The notes beneath the pieces were generated by a model that did no database searches, was not told the origin of the DNA, and saw nothing but the letters and a program-made list of their open reading frames with translations. Positions 53,842 to 63,500 of a stretch of DNA of 64,000 nucleotides are shown in pieces (the stretch's first letter is position 1; every line of letters starts with the position of its first letter). Source of the DNA: DASSUW01 sp963730535 (GTDB lineage Bacteria > Actinomycetota > Thermoleophilia > Solirubrobacterales > Solirubrobacteraceae); the NCBI GenBank assembly GCA_963730535.1, contig CAVSRU010000014.1:186001-250000 (forward strand), given 5' to 3'. Position numbers and translations under genes: made by a program.

Positions 53842-55673
53842 TCCTCCTGCCCGCAGCAGTCGGCCAGCCGGTTGGTCGCCCACACGGCGCCCGCCCCGAC
53901 GGCGACGTCCCGAAGCGTGCGGCCCACGTCGTAGACCATGACCTCGTCGGTGGCGGCCTCGACGCGCGCCAGCGTCCCGTCCTCGTTCGCGACCCACACC
54001 GCATCGCCGCCCGCGGCCAGCTGGGCCGGCGTGCGGTCGACGCCGATCTTGACCGTGCTGACGACGCTACGCGTGCGCGGGTCGACCTTGGTCACCGCCC
54101 CCGTGTTGCCGCTGAGCACCCACACGTACCCGCCTCCCACTGCGACCGCGCGCGGATAGGCTGAGTCGAGTGCGACGCCGCTCACCAGCGGCAGCGGGAA
54201 CGTCACCTCGTTCGTGCGCGGCTCGATGCGCAGCACCTCGGCCGTCGCGCCGCTGATCGCCCACACGCCGCCCGCCCCGGCGGCCACGCCCACGAGCGGC
54301 CGGCCCACGCGGATCGCCTTGATGCCTCCGTCGGGCTCGACGCGCAGGAGCCGGCGGCTCCCGTCCGTGATCCAGGCCGCGCCGGCGCCCACCGCGATCG
54401 ACGTCGGGTCGAACCCGAAGCGGTCGGCCGGCGCCTCGCCGGATGGCGTAAAGCGCGAGGTCCAGAGCACGCGGCCGTAGCTGGGCTCGATCCGGGCCAC
54501 ACGCCCGCGCGCGCCGTCGACGACCCACACCGAGCCCTCGCCGGCAGCGATGTCGCTGGGGAACAGCCCAGTCGTCACCGTGCGCACCAGCCGTCGAGAC
54601 CGGGCATCGACCGCCGACACCGTGCCGGAGTCGTCGCCCCCGACCCAGACACGGTCGCGCTCCACCGCGAGGCGGCTGACGCCGGGGAGCGCGAGCGCGC
54701 CGTCGACCACACCGCTCTCGGGCGCGACGGCGGCGAGCGCGCTGTAGGTCAAGGGCACGGACGGCCGCTGTGGGGCCGGGTCGCCGCGAAGCGCCTGGAC
54801 GCCGGCGACGCCGAGCGCGGCGGCGAGCAGCGCCACCCCGGCGAGGATGATCGCGCGAGGCCGCCGGGCGATCGCTGCGGGCAGCCCGCGCGGGATCGGC
54901 GGCCGGGGCAGGCGGGCCGGCGCGCCGAGCGCCGGGTCCTGCGCGAGCATCTGGTCGTGGAGGTGCCGGAGCGAGCTGCTCGGCTCGATGCCGAGCTCCT
55001 CCACCAGCCGGTGCCGTCCCTGCCGGTACACGTCGAGCGCCTCGGCCTGGCGGTGGCAGCGGTAGAGCGCGAGCATGAGCTGACCGCGCAAGCGCTCGCG
55101 CAGCGGGTGCGCGGCGACCAGTGCCTCCAGCTCGCCGGCGACTTCGGCGTGGCGGCCGAGCTCCAGATCGGCCTCGATCCGCTCCTCCGTGGCGGCCAGC
55201 CGCAGGTCCTCGAGCCGAGCGATCTCGGCCTGCGCGAACGGCTCGTACGCGAAGTCGGCGAGCGGTGCCCCGCGCCACAGCGCGAGGCCGTCGCGGAGGG
55301 TGTCGGCCGCCTCCTCAGGTGCTGCGGCGTCCAGCGCGCGGCGGCCCTGCGCGAGGGCCTGCTCGAACCGCTCGAGGTCCAGCTCGCCGGGCTCGACCTT
55401 CATCACGTAGCCGCGTCCGCGCGTGAGTAGCGGGCCCTCGGGGTCGCCGTTGCGCAGCGCCTTTCGCAGCTGCGAGACGTAGACCTGGACGGTCTTGCTC
55501 GCGGTCGGTGGCGGCGACTCGCCCCACAGCTCGTCGATCAGCCGCTCGCTGGAGAGGACCTCGTTCGCATGCAGGAGCAGGAGCGCGAGCACGGACCGCT
55601 GACGTCCACGGCCGAGTGGAACCAGCCGATCGGCTTCGGCGACCTCGAGGGGGCCGAGAATCCGGTAGTTCAT
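53838..55673 (-). CDS. Membrane-anchored SARP/BTAD regulator with beta-propeller domain
   Basis: A 611-residue one-component regulator. OmpR-type DNA-binding domain (residues 1-92: SSERLIDELWGESPPPTASKTVQVYVSQLRKAL), bacterial transcriptional activation domain (about 97-240: ELDLERFEQALAQGRRAL to VEELGIEPSSSLRHLHDQML), one transmembrane helix (about 275-293), then six to seven NHL/YVTN-like beta-propeller repeats outside (units such as VWVVDGARGRVARIEP, VWAISGATAEVLRIEP, VWVLSGNTGAVTKVDP). DNA binding in the cytoplasm and a sensor outside recall the ToxR plan. Overlaps the binding-protein gene; 45 bp downstream of atpC. Confidence 0.85.
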   Translation of the reverse strand: MNYRILGPLEVAEADRLVPLGRGRQRSVLALLLLHANEVLSSERLIDELWGESPPPTASKTVQVYVSQLRKALRNGDPEGPLLTRGRGYVMKVEPGELDLERFEQALAQGRRALDAAAPEEAADTLRDGLALWRGAPLADFAYEPFAQAEIARLEDLRLAATEERIEADLELGRHAEVAGELEALVAAHPLRERLRGQLMLALYRCHRQAEALDVYRQGRHRLVEELGIEPSSSLRHLHDQMLAQDPALGAPARLPRPPIPRGLPAAIARRPRAIILAGVALLAAALGVAGVQALRGDPAPQRPSVPLTYSALAAVAPESGVVDGALALPGVSRLAVERDRVWVGGDDSGTVSAVDARSRRLVRTVTTGLFPSDIAAGEGSVWVVDGARGRVARIEPSYGRVLWTSRFTPSGEAPADRFGFDPTSIAVGAGAAWITDGSRRLLRVEPDGGIKAIRVGRPLVGVAAGAGGVWAISGATAEVLRIEPRTNEVTFPLPLVSGVALDSAYPRAVAVGGGYVWVLSGNTGAVTKVDPRTRSVVSTVKIGVDRTPAQLAAGGDAVWVANEDGTLARVEAATDEVMVYDVGRTLRDVAVGAGAVWATNRLADCCGQEE

Positions 55674-55718
55674 GGCGCTCCCGGCGACCGTACCACCGCG
55701 CCTGGAGCGTGGAAAGGC

Positions 55719-56135
55719 CTAGCGACCGCCCTCGACGAGCTTGAGGAACGCCTCGTAGCGGCGCTTGTCGCGCGCCGCCGCGCGCTGTTCCTCGGTGCCC
55801 TCTTCGGCGCTCGAGAGCGCCTGCTCGGCCCGCTCGAGCCGCGAGCGGAGGTCCCCGGGGTCGAGGTCCTCGATCGCGAACGCCTCGTCGACCAGCACGA
55901 GGGCGTGGGTCCCCGCGACCTGGAGGAACCCCTCGCCCTGGGCGAAGCGGACGACGTCGGACTCGGTCTTGTAGAGCCGCAGCTCGGTCGGGTCGAGCAT
56001 GGCGAGCAGCGGCTGGTGGTTGGCCAGCAGGCCGATCGACCCGACCGTCGTCTTGGTGGAGACCATCTCCACCTCGTCGCTGAAGACCTCGCCCTCGGGC
56101 GTGAGGACCTCGACCTGGAAGGGCGTCCGCGCCAT
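55719..56135 (-). CDS. atpC: ATP synthase F1 epsilon subunit
   Basis: A 138-residue central-stalk subunit that couples and can inhibit rotation. N-terminal beta-sandwich FQVEVLTPEGEVFSDEVEMVSTKTTVGSIGLLANHQPLLAML, then a helical hairpin with ERAEQALSSAEEGTEEQRAAARDKRRYEAFLK. It shares one base with atpD (TGATG) and ends the atp operon. Confidence 0.94.
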   Translation of the reverse strand: MARTPFQVEVLTPEGEVFSDEVEMVSTKTTVGSIGLLANHQPLLAMLDPTELRLYKTESDVVRFAQGEGFLQVAGTHALVLVDEAFAIEDLDPGDLRSRLERAEQALSSAEEGTEEQRAAARDKRRYEAFLKLVEGGR

Positions 56136-57586
56136 CAGCGGTCGCCCTTGGACGCCTCGACCACGTCGTCGATCGAGCCCTTGAGCAGGAACGCGGACTC
56201 CGGCAGGTCGTCGTGCTTGCCGTCGAGGATCTCGCGGAACGAGCGCACGGTCTCGCCGATCGGCACGTACTGGCCGGGCGTGCCGGTGAAGGCCTCCGCC
56301 ACGTGGAACGGCTGGGACAGGAAGCGCTCGATCCGGCGGGCCCGCTGCACGAGCACCTTGTCCTCGTCAGAGAGCTCGTCGATGCCGAGGATGGCGATGA
56401 TGTCCTGGAGCTCGCGGTAGCGCTGGAGCACCTGCTTGACCTCGTTGGCCACCGTGAAGTGCTCCTCGCCCACGATCTCGGGCTTGAGGATCGTCGAGGT
56501 CGAGTCGAGCGGGTCGACCGCCGGGTAGATGCCCTTCTCGGAGATCGCCCGCGAGAGCGTCGTCGTGGCGTTGAGGTGGGCGAACACCGAGGCCGGGGCC
56601 GGGTCCGTGAGGTCGTCGGCCGGCACGTAGATGGCCTGGATCGACGTGACCGAGCCCTTGCGGGTCGACGTGATGCGCTCCTGGAGCTGGCCCATCTCGG
56701 ACTCGAGCGTGGGCTGGTAGCCGACCTGCGACGGCATGCGGCCGAGCAGGGCGGAGACCTCGGAGCCCGCCTGCACGAAGCGGAAGATGTTGTCGATGAA
56801 GAGGAGCACGTCCTGCCCCTCCTCGTCGCGGAAGTACTCGGCCATCGTGAGGCCGGAGAGGGCGACGCGCATGCGGGCGCCGGGCGGCTCGTTCATCTGC
56901 CCGAACACGAGCATCGTCTTGTCGATCACGCCCGACTCCGACATCTCGAGCCAGAGGTCGTTGCCCTCGCGCGAGCGCTCGCCGACGCCGCAGAACGCGG
57001 ACAGGCCGCCGTGCTCCTGGGCGAGGTTGTTGATGAGCTCCTGGATGAGCACGGTCTTGCCCACGCCGGCGCCGCCGAACAGACCGACCTTGCCGCCCTT
57101 GGCGTAGGGAGCGAGCAGGTCGACGACCTTGATGCCGGTCTCGAACATCTCGGCCGTCGGGGTGAGCTGCTCGACGGTCGGCGCGGAGCGATGGATCGGC
57201 CAGCGCTCCTCGACCTCGATCGGGTCACCCTGGTCGATCGCCTCGCCGAGCAGGTTGAAGATCCGGCCGAGCGTGACGCGGCCGACCGGCACCGTGATCG
57301 GCCCGCCGGTGTCGACCACCTCGGTCCCGCGCGAGATGCCGTCGGTCGAGTCCATCGCCACCGCGCGCACGCGGTCGTCGCCCAGGTGCTGCTGGACCTC
57401 GCACACGAGGTCGGGGCTGATGTTCTCGTCCTGGTCCTCGGCCGCTTCGCGCTTGACCAGGATGGCCGAGTAGATCTCGGGCAACTCGTCGGGGAAGACG
57501 GCCTCGATCACGACGCCCTGGATCTCCTCGATCCGGCCGACGTTCTGGGTCTCGCGCTCGTTCTGCGTTTCAGTAGGGGCAGCCAC
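56135..57586 (-). CDS. atpD: ATP synthase F1 beta subunit
   Basis: A 483-residue catalytic subunit. P-loop GGAGVGKTVLIQELINNLA, catalytic Glu in GVGERSREGNDLWLEM, LLFIDNIFRFVQAGSEVSALLGRMPSQVGYQPTL and the DELSEEE-like DELSDEDKVLV segment are present. Start ATG 57586; 8 bp after atpG. Confidence 0.97.
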   Translation of the reverse strand: MAAPTETQNERETQNVGRIEEIQGVVIEAVFPDELPEIYSAILVKREAAEDQDENISPDLVCEVQQHLGDDRVRAVAMDSTDGISRGTEVVDTGGPITVPVGRVTLGRIFNLLGEAIDQGDPIEVEERWPIHRSAPTVEQLTPTAEMFETGIKVVDLLAPYAKGGKVGLFGGAGVGKTVLIQELINNLAQEHGGLSAFCGVGERSREGNDLWLEMSESGVIDKTMLVFGQMNEPPGARMRVALSGLTMAEYFRDEEGQDVLLFIDNIFRFVQAGSEVSALLGRMPSQVGYQPTLESEMGQLQERITSTRKGSVTSIQAIYVPADDLTDPAPASVFAHLNATTTLSRAISEKGIYPAVDPLDSTSTILKPEIVGEEHFTVANEVKQVLQRYRELQDIIAILGIDELSDEDKVLVQRARRIERFLSQPFHVAEAFTGTPGQYVPIGETVRSFREILDGKHDDLPESAFLLKGSIDDVVEASKGDR

Positions 57587-57594
57587 GTTTCTCC

Positions 57595-58515
57595 TTACCT
57601 GAGGCCTTCGGCCCCGGACACGACTTCCAGAATCTCCTGCGTGATCTCCGCTTGGCGCTCGCGGTTCATCTGCAGGGTCAGGTCCTTGATGATGTCCCCG
57701 GCGTTCGTCGAGGCGTTGCGCATGGCGGTCATGCGCGCGCCGTGCTCGGAGGCCGTGGACTCGAGCAGCGCCCGGTAGAGCGAGATCTCGACGTAGGCCG
57801 GGATCAGCCGCTGGAGGATCTCCTCGGGGTCGGGCTCGTACTCGACGAGCGCGCGCTTGGCGCCGTCGTCCTCCTCGTCCTCCTCGCCGCCGGCCCGGCC
57901 CCCGAGGCCCTCGTCACCTTCGAGGATCGTGGCGTGCTGGAGCGGGAGCAGCGTCTCGCGCGTGACCTTCTGGGTGAGCGGCGAGATGTACTGGTTGTAG
58001 ATGATCTCCACGCGGTCGACCTTGTCGTCGACGTAGGCGGCGATGAGGTCGGAGGCGATGTCGCGCGCGTCACCGTATGAGGGGCGGTCGGTGAAGCCCG
58101 TGTAGGCGCCGGCCACCTCGCGGCCGCGGAAGGTGAGCGAGGACACGCCGCGGCGTCCGGACGCGTACCACGCCAGCGAGCGGCCCTCGGACTCGTGGTC
58201 GGCCGCGGCGCGGATCCCCGCGCGCACGATCTGCGAGTTGAAAGCGCCGGCCAGACCGCGGTCGCCGGTCACGAGCAGGAGGCCGACGGTGTTCTCGGAC
58301 TCGTGCTCGTTGAGGATCGGCAGGTTCGGGACGTTCTGGGCAGCCTCGGCCGCCTGGCGGGTCATCCGCCGGATCGCTGAGGCGTAGGGCCGCAGCGCCT
58401 CGATCCGCTGCTCGGCGCGCCGCAGGCGCGCAGCGGCGACCATCTCCATCGCGCGCGTGATCTTCTGGATGTTCTTGACCGACGCGATGCGGTTCTTGAC
58501 GTCCTTCTGCGCCAT
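57595..58515 (-). CDS. atpG: ATP synthase F1 gamma subunit
   Basis: A 306-residue rotor shaft. N-terminal coiled-coil helix VKNRIASVKNIQKITRAMEMVAAARLRRAEQ and C-terminal helix MTAMRNASTNAGDIIKDLTLQMNRERQAEITQEILEVVSGA are conserved. An acidic insertion, GGEEDEEDDGAK (about residues 205-217), adds length compared with E. coli. Three bp after atpA. Confidence 0.95.
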   Translation of the reverse strand: MAQKDVKNRIASVKNIQKITRAMEMVAAARLRRAEQRIEALRPYASAIRRMTRQAAEAAQNVPNLPILNEHESENTVGLLLVTGDRGLAGAFNSQIVRAGIRAAADHESEGRSLAWYASGRRGVSSLTFRGREVAGAYTGFTDRPSYGDARDIASDLIAAYVDDKVDRVEIIYNQYISPLTQKVTRETLLPLQHATILEGDEGLGGRAGGEEDEEDDGAKRALVEYEPDPEEILQRLIPAYVEISLYRALLESTASEHGARMTAMRNASTNAGDIIKDLTLQMNRERQAEITQEILEVVSGAEGLR

Positions 58516-58518
58516 GGT

Positions 58519-60153
<1,635 letters not shown>

Positions 60154-60687
60154 TTACCCTGCCTTGGCCACTTGGCGCCGTAGTTGTTGAAGTCGGTTGC
60201 GGATGGATGCGTCGAGGACGGAGTTGCCGACCTGGACCACGATGCCGCCCAGGATGTCGGGCTGCACGTGGGAGGACAGCTCGACCCGGCGGCCGGTCTG
60301 CTCGGCGATGCGGTCGCCGAGCTGCTTGACGATCCCCTCCGGCAGCTCCACGGCCGATGTGATCTCGACCGGGAGGAGCTTGTTCTCCTCCTCCCACATC
60401 CGGTCGTACTCCGCGCGGATGCGGAAGATCACCGGCGTGCGGTGCTTCTCGATCAGCAACTTGAGGAAGTTCTCCACCGCCGGGTCCACGTCGGTCAGCG
60501 CGCGGTCCAGCCCGTCCTTCTTCTCCTCGGTCGAGAAGTAGGGCGAGAACAGGAAGAGCTGGAGCTCGCGGTTCTCCGACACGGCGTCGGCGAACTCGCC
60601 CAGCTGCTCGCGCACGAGGTCGAGCTTGTCCTGCTCGGCCGCGACCTCGAACAGCGACCTGGCGTAGACGGTGGCGATCTCTTCCAT
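60154..60687 (-). CDS. atpH: ATP synthase F1 delta subunit
   Basis: A 177-residue peripheral-stalk subunit: ATVYARSLFEVAAEQDKLDLVREQLGEFADAV at the N-terminus, FLKLLIEKHRTPVIFRIRAEYDRM in the middle, and the C-terminal strand PDILGGIVVQVGNSVLDASIRNRLQQLRRQV. One-base overlap with atpF. Confidence 0.94.
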   Translation of the reverse strand: MEEIATVYARSLFEVAAEQDKLDLVREQLGEFADAVSENRELQLFLFSPYFSTEEKKDGLDRALTDVDPAVENFLKLLIEKHRTPVIFRIRAEYDRMWEEENKLLPVEITSAVELPEGIVKQLGDRIAEQTGRRVELSSHVQPDILGGIVVQVGNSVLDASIRNRLQQLRRQVAKAG

Positions 60688-61259
60688 TACCGGGTGTGCT
60701 CCTCGCCGGAGAGGCTCGCGAAGTCGAGCTCGGCGAGCGCCTCCTCGACCAGCCGCCGGTGGTCCTCGTCGGTCAGCGTCTTGCGCGTGACCTTCTCGGT
60801 GGCGAGCACCGTGAGGTCGGCGACCTCGGCGCGGATCTCCTGGATGGCGCGGCGCGTCTCGGCCTCGATGTCGCGACGCGTCTGCTCCATCATCTCCTCG
60901 CGCTTGGTGCGCGCGTCGGCGACGATCTCGCTCTCGGCCGCCTCGCCGGTCTTGCGCGCGCGGGCGACGATGTCGTCGGCCTGGTAGCGAGCCTCGGCGA
61001 GCCGCTCGCGGTACTCCTCGAGGATCTTCTCGGCCTCGGAGCGGATGCGCTCCGCCGTGTCGATCGAGTCCTCGATCGCACGCTGGCGACGGTCCAGCGC
61101 CTCCGTGATGCGCGGGAACGCGAGCTTGTAGAGCAGGAACATGGAGATGCCGAAGACGAGCAGCGTCCAGATCATCAGCCCGATGTCGGGCGAGACGAGG
61201 AAGCTCCCGCCCTCGTCCTCCCCACTCGCCTCCGTGGCGATGATGAGCAGGTCGGTCAT
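60687..61259 (-). CDS. atpF: ATP synthase F0 b subunit
   Basis: A 190-residue stator subunit: N-terminal transmembrane helix (about residues 28-48, LMIWTLLVFGISMFLLYKLAF), then a long charged helix from RRQRAIEDSIDTAERIRSEAEKILEEYRERLAEA onward that dimerises. Four bp after atpE. Confidence 0.93.
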   Translation of the reverse strand: MTDLLIIATEASGEDEGGSFLVSPDIGLMIWTLLVFGISMFLLYKLAFPRITEALDRRQRAIEDSIDTAERIRSEAEKILEEYRERLAEARYQADDIVARARKTGEAAESEIVADARTKREEMMEQTRRDIEAETRRAIQEIRAEVADLTVLATEKVTRKTLTDEDHRRLVEEALAELDFASLSGEEHTR

Positions 61260-61263
61260 GGGC

Positions 61264-61533
61264 CTAGAGGAAGAACGCGATCAGGCCCGCGACCAGCCCG
61301 TAGAAGAAGCACGCCTCGGTGAGGGCGAAGCCGAGCCACTGGATGCCGGTGATCTCGTCGCGCATCTCGGGCTGCCGGGTCACCGACTCGATGACCTTGC
61401 CGAAGATGATGCCGATGCCGACGCCGGCGCCGACGGCCCCGAGGCCGCCGCCTACGCCGAGCGCGATCGCCTTGCCGGCGTCCGCACCATCCTCGGCGGC
61501 GGCGAAGACCAGGGAGAGGATCGTTGCGAGCAC
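61264..61533 (-). CDS. atpE: ATP synthase F0 c subunit
   Basis: An 89-residue hairpin of the proton ring: Gly-rich helix 1 (AIALGVGGGLGAVGAGVGIG), polar loop with RQPE, helix 2 with the ion-binding Glu in GFALTEACFFYGLVAGL. The sodium-type ligand set is not obvious, so a proton enzyme is expected. 19 bp after atpB. Confidence 0.94.
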   Translation of the reverse strand: MLATILSLVFAAAEDGADAGKAIALGVGGGLGAVGAGVGIGIIFGKVIESVTRQPEMRDEITGIQWLGFALTEACFFYGLVAGLIAFFL

Positions 61534-61552
61534 TGAAGCAGTCTCCTTTGGA

Positions 61553-62449
61553 CTAGTGGTGCTCGGCGACGGCGCCGCCGAGGTAGATGGCAGTCAGCGT
61601 GGCGAAGATGAAGGCCTGCAGCGTCGCCACAAGGCCGACTTCGAAGAGGAACAGGATCACCCCGAACGGCAGGGTGAGGACACCGAGCGCCTCGAGCCCG
61701 AGCAGCACCGCGATGCCGCCGGACATGAAGAGGATGATCAGGTGCCCGGCGAGGATGTTGGCGAAGAGACGTACGGAGAGCGAGACGAGGCGCATGAAGT
61801 TCGAGAGGAACTCGAGCACGAAGATGAAGACCGCCATCCCGCCCGTGACGCCGGCCGGTACGAGCGCCTTCAGGTAGCCGCGGACACCCTTGACCCGGAT
61901 GCCCTCCGCGTTGTAGGCGACGAAGACGATCAGGGCGAGGACGAGCGGGATCGAGATGTTGGCCGTCGCCGCGTAGATCGCGAACGCCGGGATCTCCACG
62001 CCGAAGACCTCGATCGGATGCTCCGTGTTGGTCGGCAGCGGGATGTAGCCGATCAGGTTGTTGAACCAGATGAAGAGGAAGAGGGCCCCGATGAAGGGGA
62101 ACCACTTCATCGCCATCTTGTCGTCCATGTTCCCGCGCGTGATGTTGTCGCGCATGAGCGAGAAGATCACCTCGACGGCCGTCTGCACGCGGTTGGGACG
62201 CGCCTCCATCCGGCGGGCGACGTAGACCATCGTGACGACCGTGAGGATCCCGGAGATCAGCAGGTACATCACGGCCTTGTTGAAGTCCATTGGTCCGGGA
62301 AGGTCGATCCAGGTGTCGAGCTTGAACTCGTTCTGCGGCGCGAACTCCTCGTTGTCCCGGCGCGTGAAGCCGAAGATCAGCACGACGAGGAAGATCGAGC
62401 CGAAGTAGAAGCCGAGGATGCCGAAGAGGATCTTGTTCCGGCTGCTCAT
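61553..62449 (-). CDS. atpB: ATP synthase F0 a subunit
   Basis: A 298-residue membrane stator with about six helices. The proton-channel Arg lies in MRLVSLSVRLFANILAGHLII (about residues 226-246), with the conserved FWFNNLIGYIP-like segment FIWFNNLIGYIPLPTNTEHP before it and VATLQAFIFATLTAIYLGGAV near the end. The ATG overlaps the subunit I gene by 4 bp. Confidence 0.95.
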   Translation of the reverse strand: MSSRNKILFGILGFYFGSIFLVVLIFGFTRRDNEEFAPQNEFKLDTWIDLPGPMDFNKAVMYLLISGILTVVTMVYVARRMEARPNRVQTAVEVIFSLMRDNITRGNMDDKMAMKWFPFIGALFLFIWFNNLIGYIPLPTNTEHPIEVFGVEIPAFAIYAATANISIPLVLALIVFVAYNAEGIRVKGVRGYLKALVPAGVTGGMAVFIFVLEFLSNFMRLVSLSVRLFANILAGHLIILFMSGGIAVLLGLEALGVLTLPFGVILFLFEVGLVATLQAFIFATLTAIYLGGAVAEHH

Positions 62450-62853
62450 GCGCGTGGAGGCTTCCTCTCGAGGGGATGAAGGACGAGGGCGGTGGCGAAG
62501 TAGACGGTGAACGCGACGAGCACGGTGACACCTGCGGTCAGGCCGTCCTCGCGCTCCGCGAGCAGGCCGACGGCCAGGATGGTAAGGCCGATGAGCCAAG
62601 CGCGCAGTACGACCGACGCCATGCTCATTCCGAGCGCCTTCCGGTAGTCGCCCGAACGGCTCGCCGCACGGTCGATCGTGGTCGCCGCCGCGCGCTGCGC
62701 GATCCAGGCCAGGGCGCCGACGGCGAAGCCGGTGACCGGCGCGCCGAGCAGCACGACGAACGGCGCGGCGAGGATCAGGAGCACGACGTCCAGGTAGCGG
62801 ACGAAGACCAGCGGGTCGGCGCCCCGCGCAGGGTCAGCGGGCACCGCAGGCAT
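62446..62853 (-). CDS. atpI: ATP synthase subunit I-like protein
   Basis: A 135-residue membrane protein with four predicted helices (about residues 17-33, 37-55, 73-96 and 104-125), positioned first in the atp operon as AtpI usually is. Sequence conservation in this family is low; the assignment rests on position, size and the DYRKALGMSMASVVLRAWLIGL helix. AtpI aids c-ring assembly in some bacteria. Confidence 0.7.
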   Translation of the reverse strand: MPAVPADPARGADPLVFVRYLDVVLLILAAPFVVLLGAPVTGFAVGALAWIAQRAAATTIDRAASRSGDYRKALGMSMASVVLRAWLIGLTILAVGLLAEREDGLTAGVTVLVAFTVYFATALVLHPLERKPPRA

Positions 62854-62942
62854 GGTCTCGGTCGCGAGATGGGGACATGAAGAGTTCGCCAGCCAGGAGA
62901 CCCCTGCGCTTCCCCGATCTCGCTGGCCCGGCGGCGAGCGCC

Positions 62943-62972
62943 ACTCTATCGCGAATCTCGACTTTGTAACAA
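62943..62972 (-). promoter_or_regulatory. Promoter of the atp operon
   Basis: On the leftward strand TTGTTA (62972-62967) and TAGAGT (62948-62943) are 18 bp apart, within the only sizeable gap (175 bp) before the nine atp genes. ACAAAGT is repeated just upstream (two copies), a possible protein site. Confidence 0.55.
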
Positions 62973-62978
62973 CTTTGT

Positions 62979-63003
62979 GACACCCGGCTCATGGGCGGGT
63001 GTC
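62979..63003 (-). terminator. Terminator after cupredoxin-like gene
   Basis: GACACCCG / CGGGTGTC, 8 bp, 9-base loop, 25 bp downstream of the cupredoxin-like gene's stop on its coding strand, followed by ACAAAGTTGTT rather than a clean U-tract. Confidence 0.5.
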
Positions 63004-63028
63004 CGGGTCCGGACGGCGGGGCGGGCGC

Positions 63029-63481
63029 TCAGCGGGGCTCGACGGTGAGCTTGCCGATCTGCTCGCCGGAGCCGTGGAACTCGATCTCGACGATGCCGGT
63101 GATCGTGGCCTTGAAGGCGACGGTGATCGTCTTGCCGGCCGGGACCTCGCGCTCGATGTCGTAGGCGTGCACGTGGATCTCCTCGTCCGTGTCCGAGCGC
63201 ACGCGGAAGCGGACGGTGTCGCCCTCCTTGACCTTGAGCTCGGTCACCTTGCCGGCGCGCAGGAGCGGCGGCGGCTTCGGGGTCGGCTCGGGCGTCGGCG
63301 TCTCCGTCTCCTGCGGGGACGCCTCCTGGGGCTCGGCGGTCGCCGACGGCGTCGCCGTGGCGGCGGCTTGCTGGCCCGAGTCCCCGGACCCGTCGTCGCC
63401 GCCTCCGGCGAGGACGACCACCGCGACGATCGCGATGACCGCCGCGATCGCGAGGAACGTGAGGCGCTGCCCCTTGCTCAT
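63029..63481 (-). CDS. Membrane-anchored cupredoxin-like protein
   Basis: A 150-residue protein: N-terminal transmembrane anchor (about residues 8-26), a Ser/Thr/Pro/Glu-rich linker (about 30-72), and a beta-sandwich ending. The end KEGDTVRFRVRSDTDEEIHVHAYDIEREVPAGKT resembles the EfeO/cupredoxin-1 domain. His residues in HVHAYD and EFHGSG could be ligands, but the Cys and Met of a blue-copper site are missing, so copper binding is doubtful. Role unknown. Confidence 0.7.
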   Translation of the reverse strand: MSKGQRLTFLAIAAVIAIVAVVVLAGGGDDGSGDSGQQAAATATPSATAEPQEASPQETETPTPEPTPKPPPLLRAGKVTELKVKEGDTVRFRVRSDTDEEIHVHAYDIEREVPAGKTITVAFKATITGIVEIEFHGSGEQIGKLTVEPR

Positions 63482-63500
63482 CGGCTCTCAAGATAGGAGG

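Noticed and set aside
42347..55673. Biosynthetic gene cluster for a secondary metabolite around the SARP gene
   Set aside because: No PKS, NRPS or tailoring genes nearby; the SARP-type protein is membrane-anchored and paired with a binding lipoprotein.
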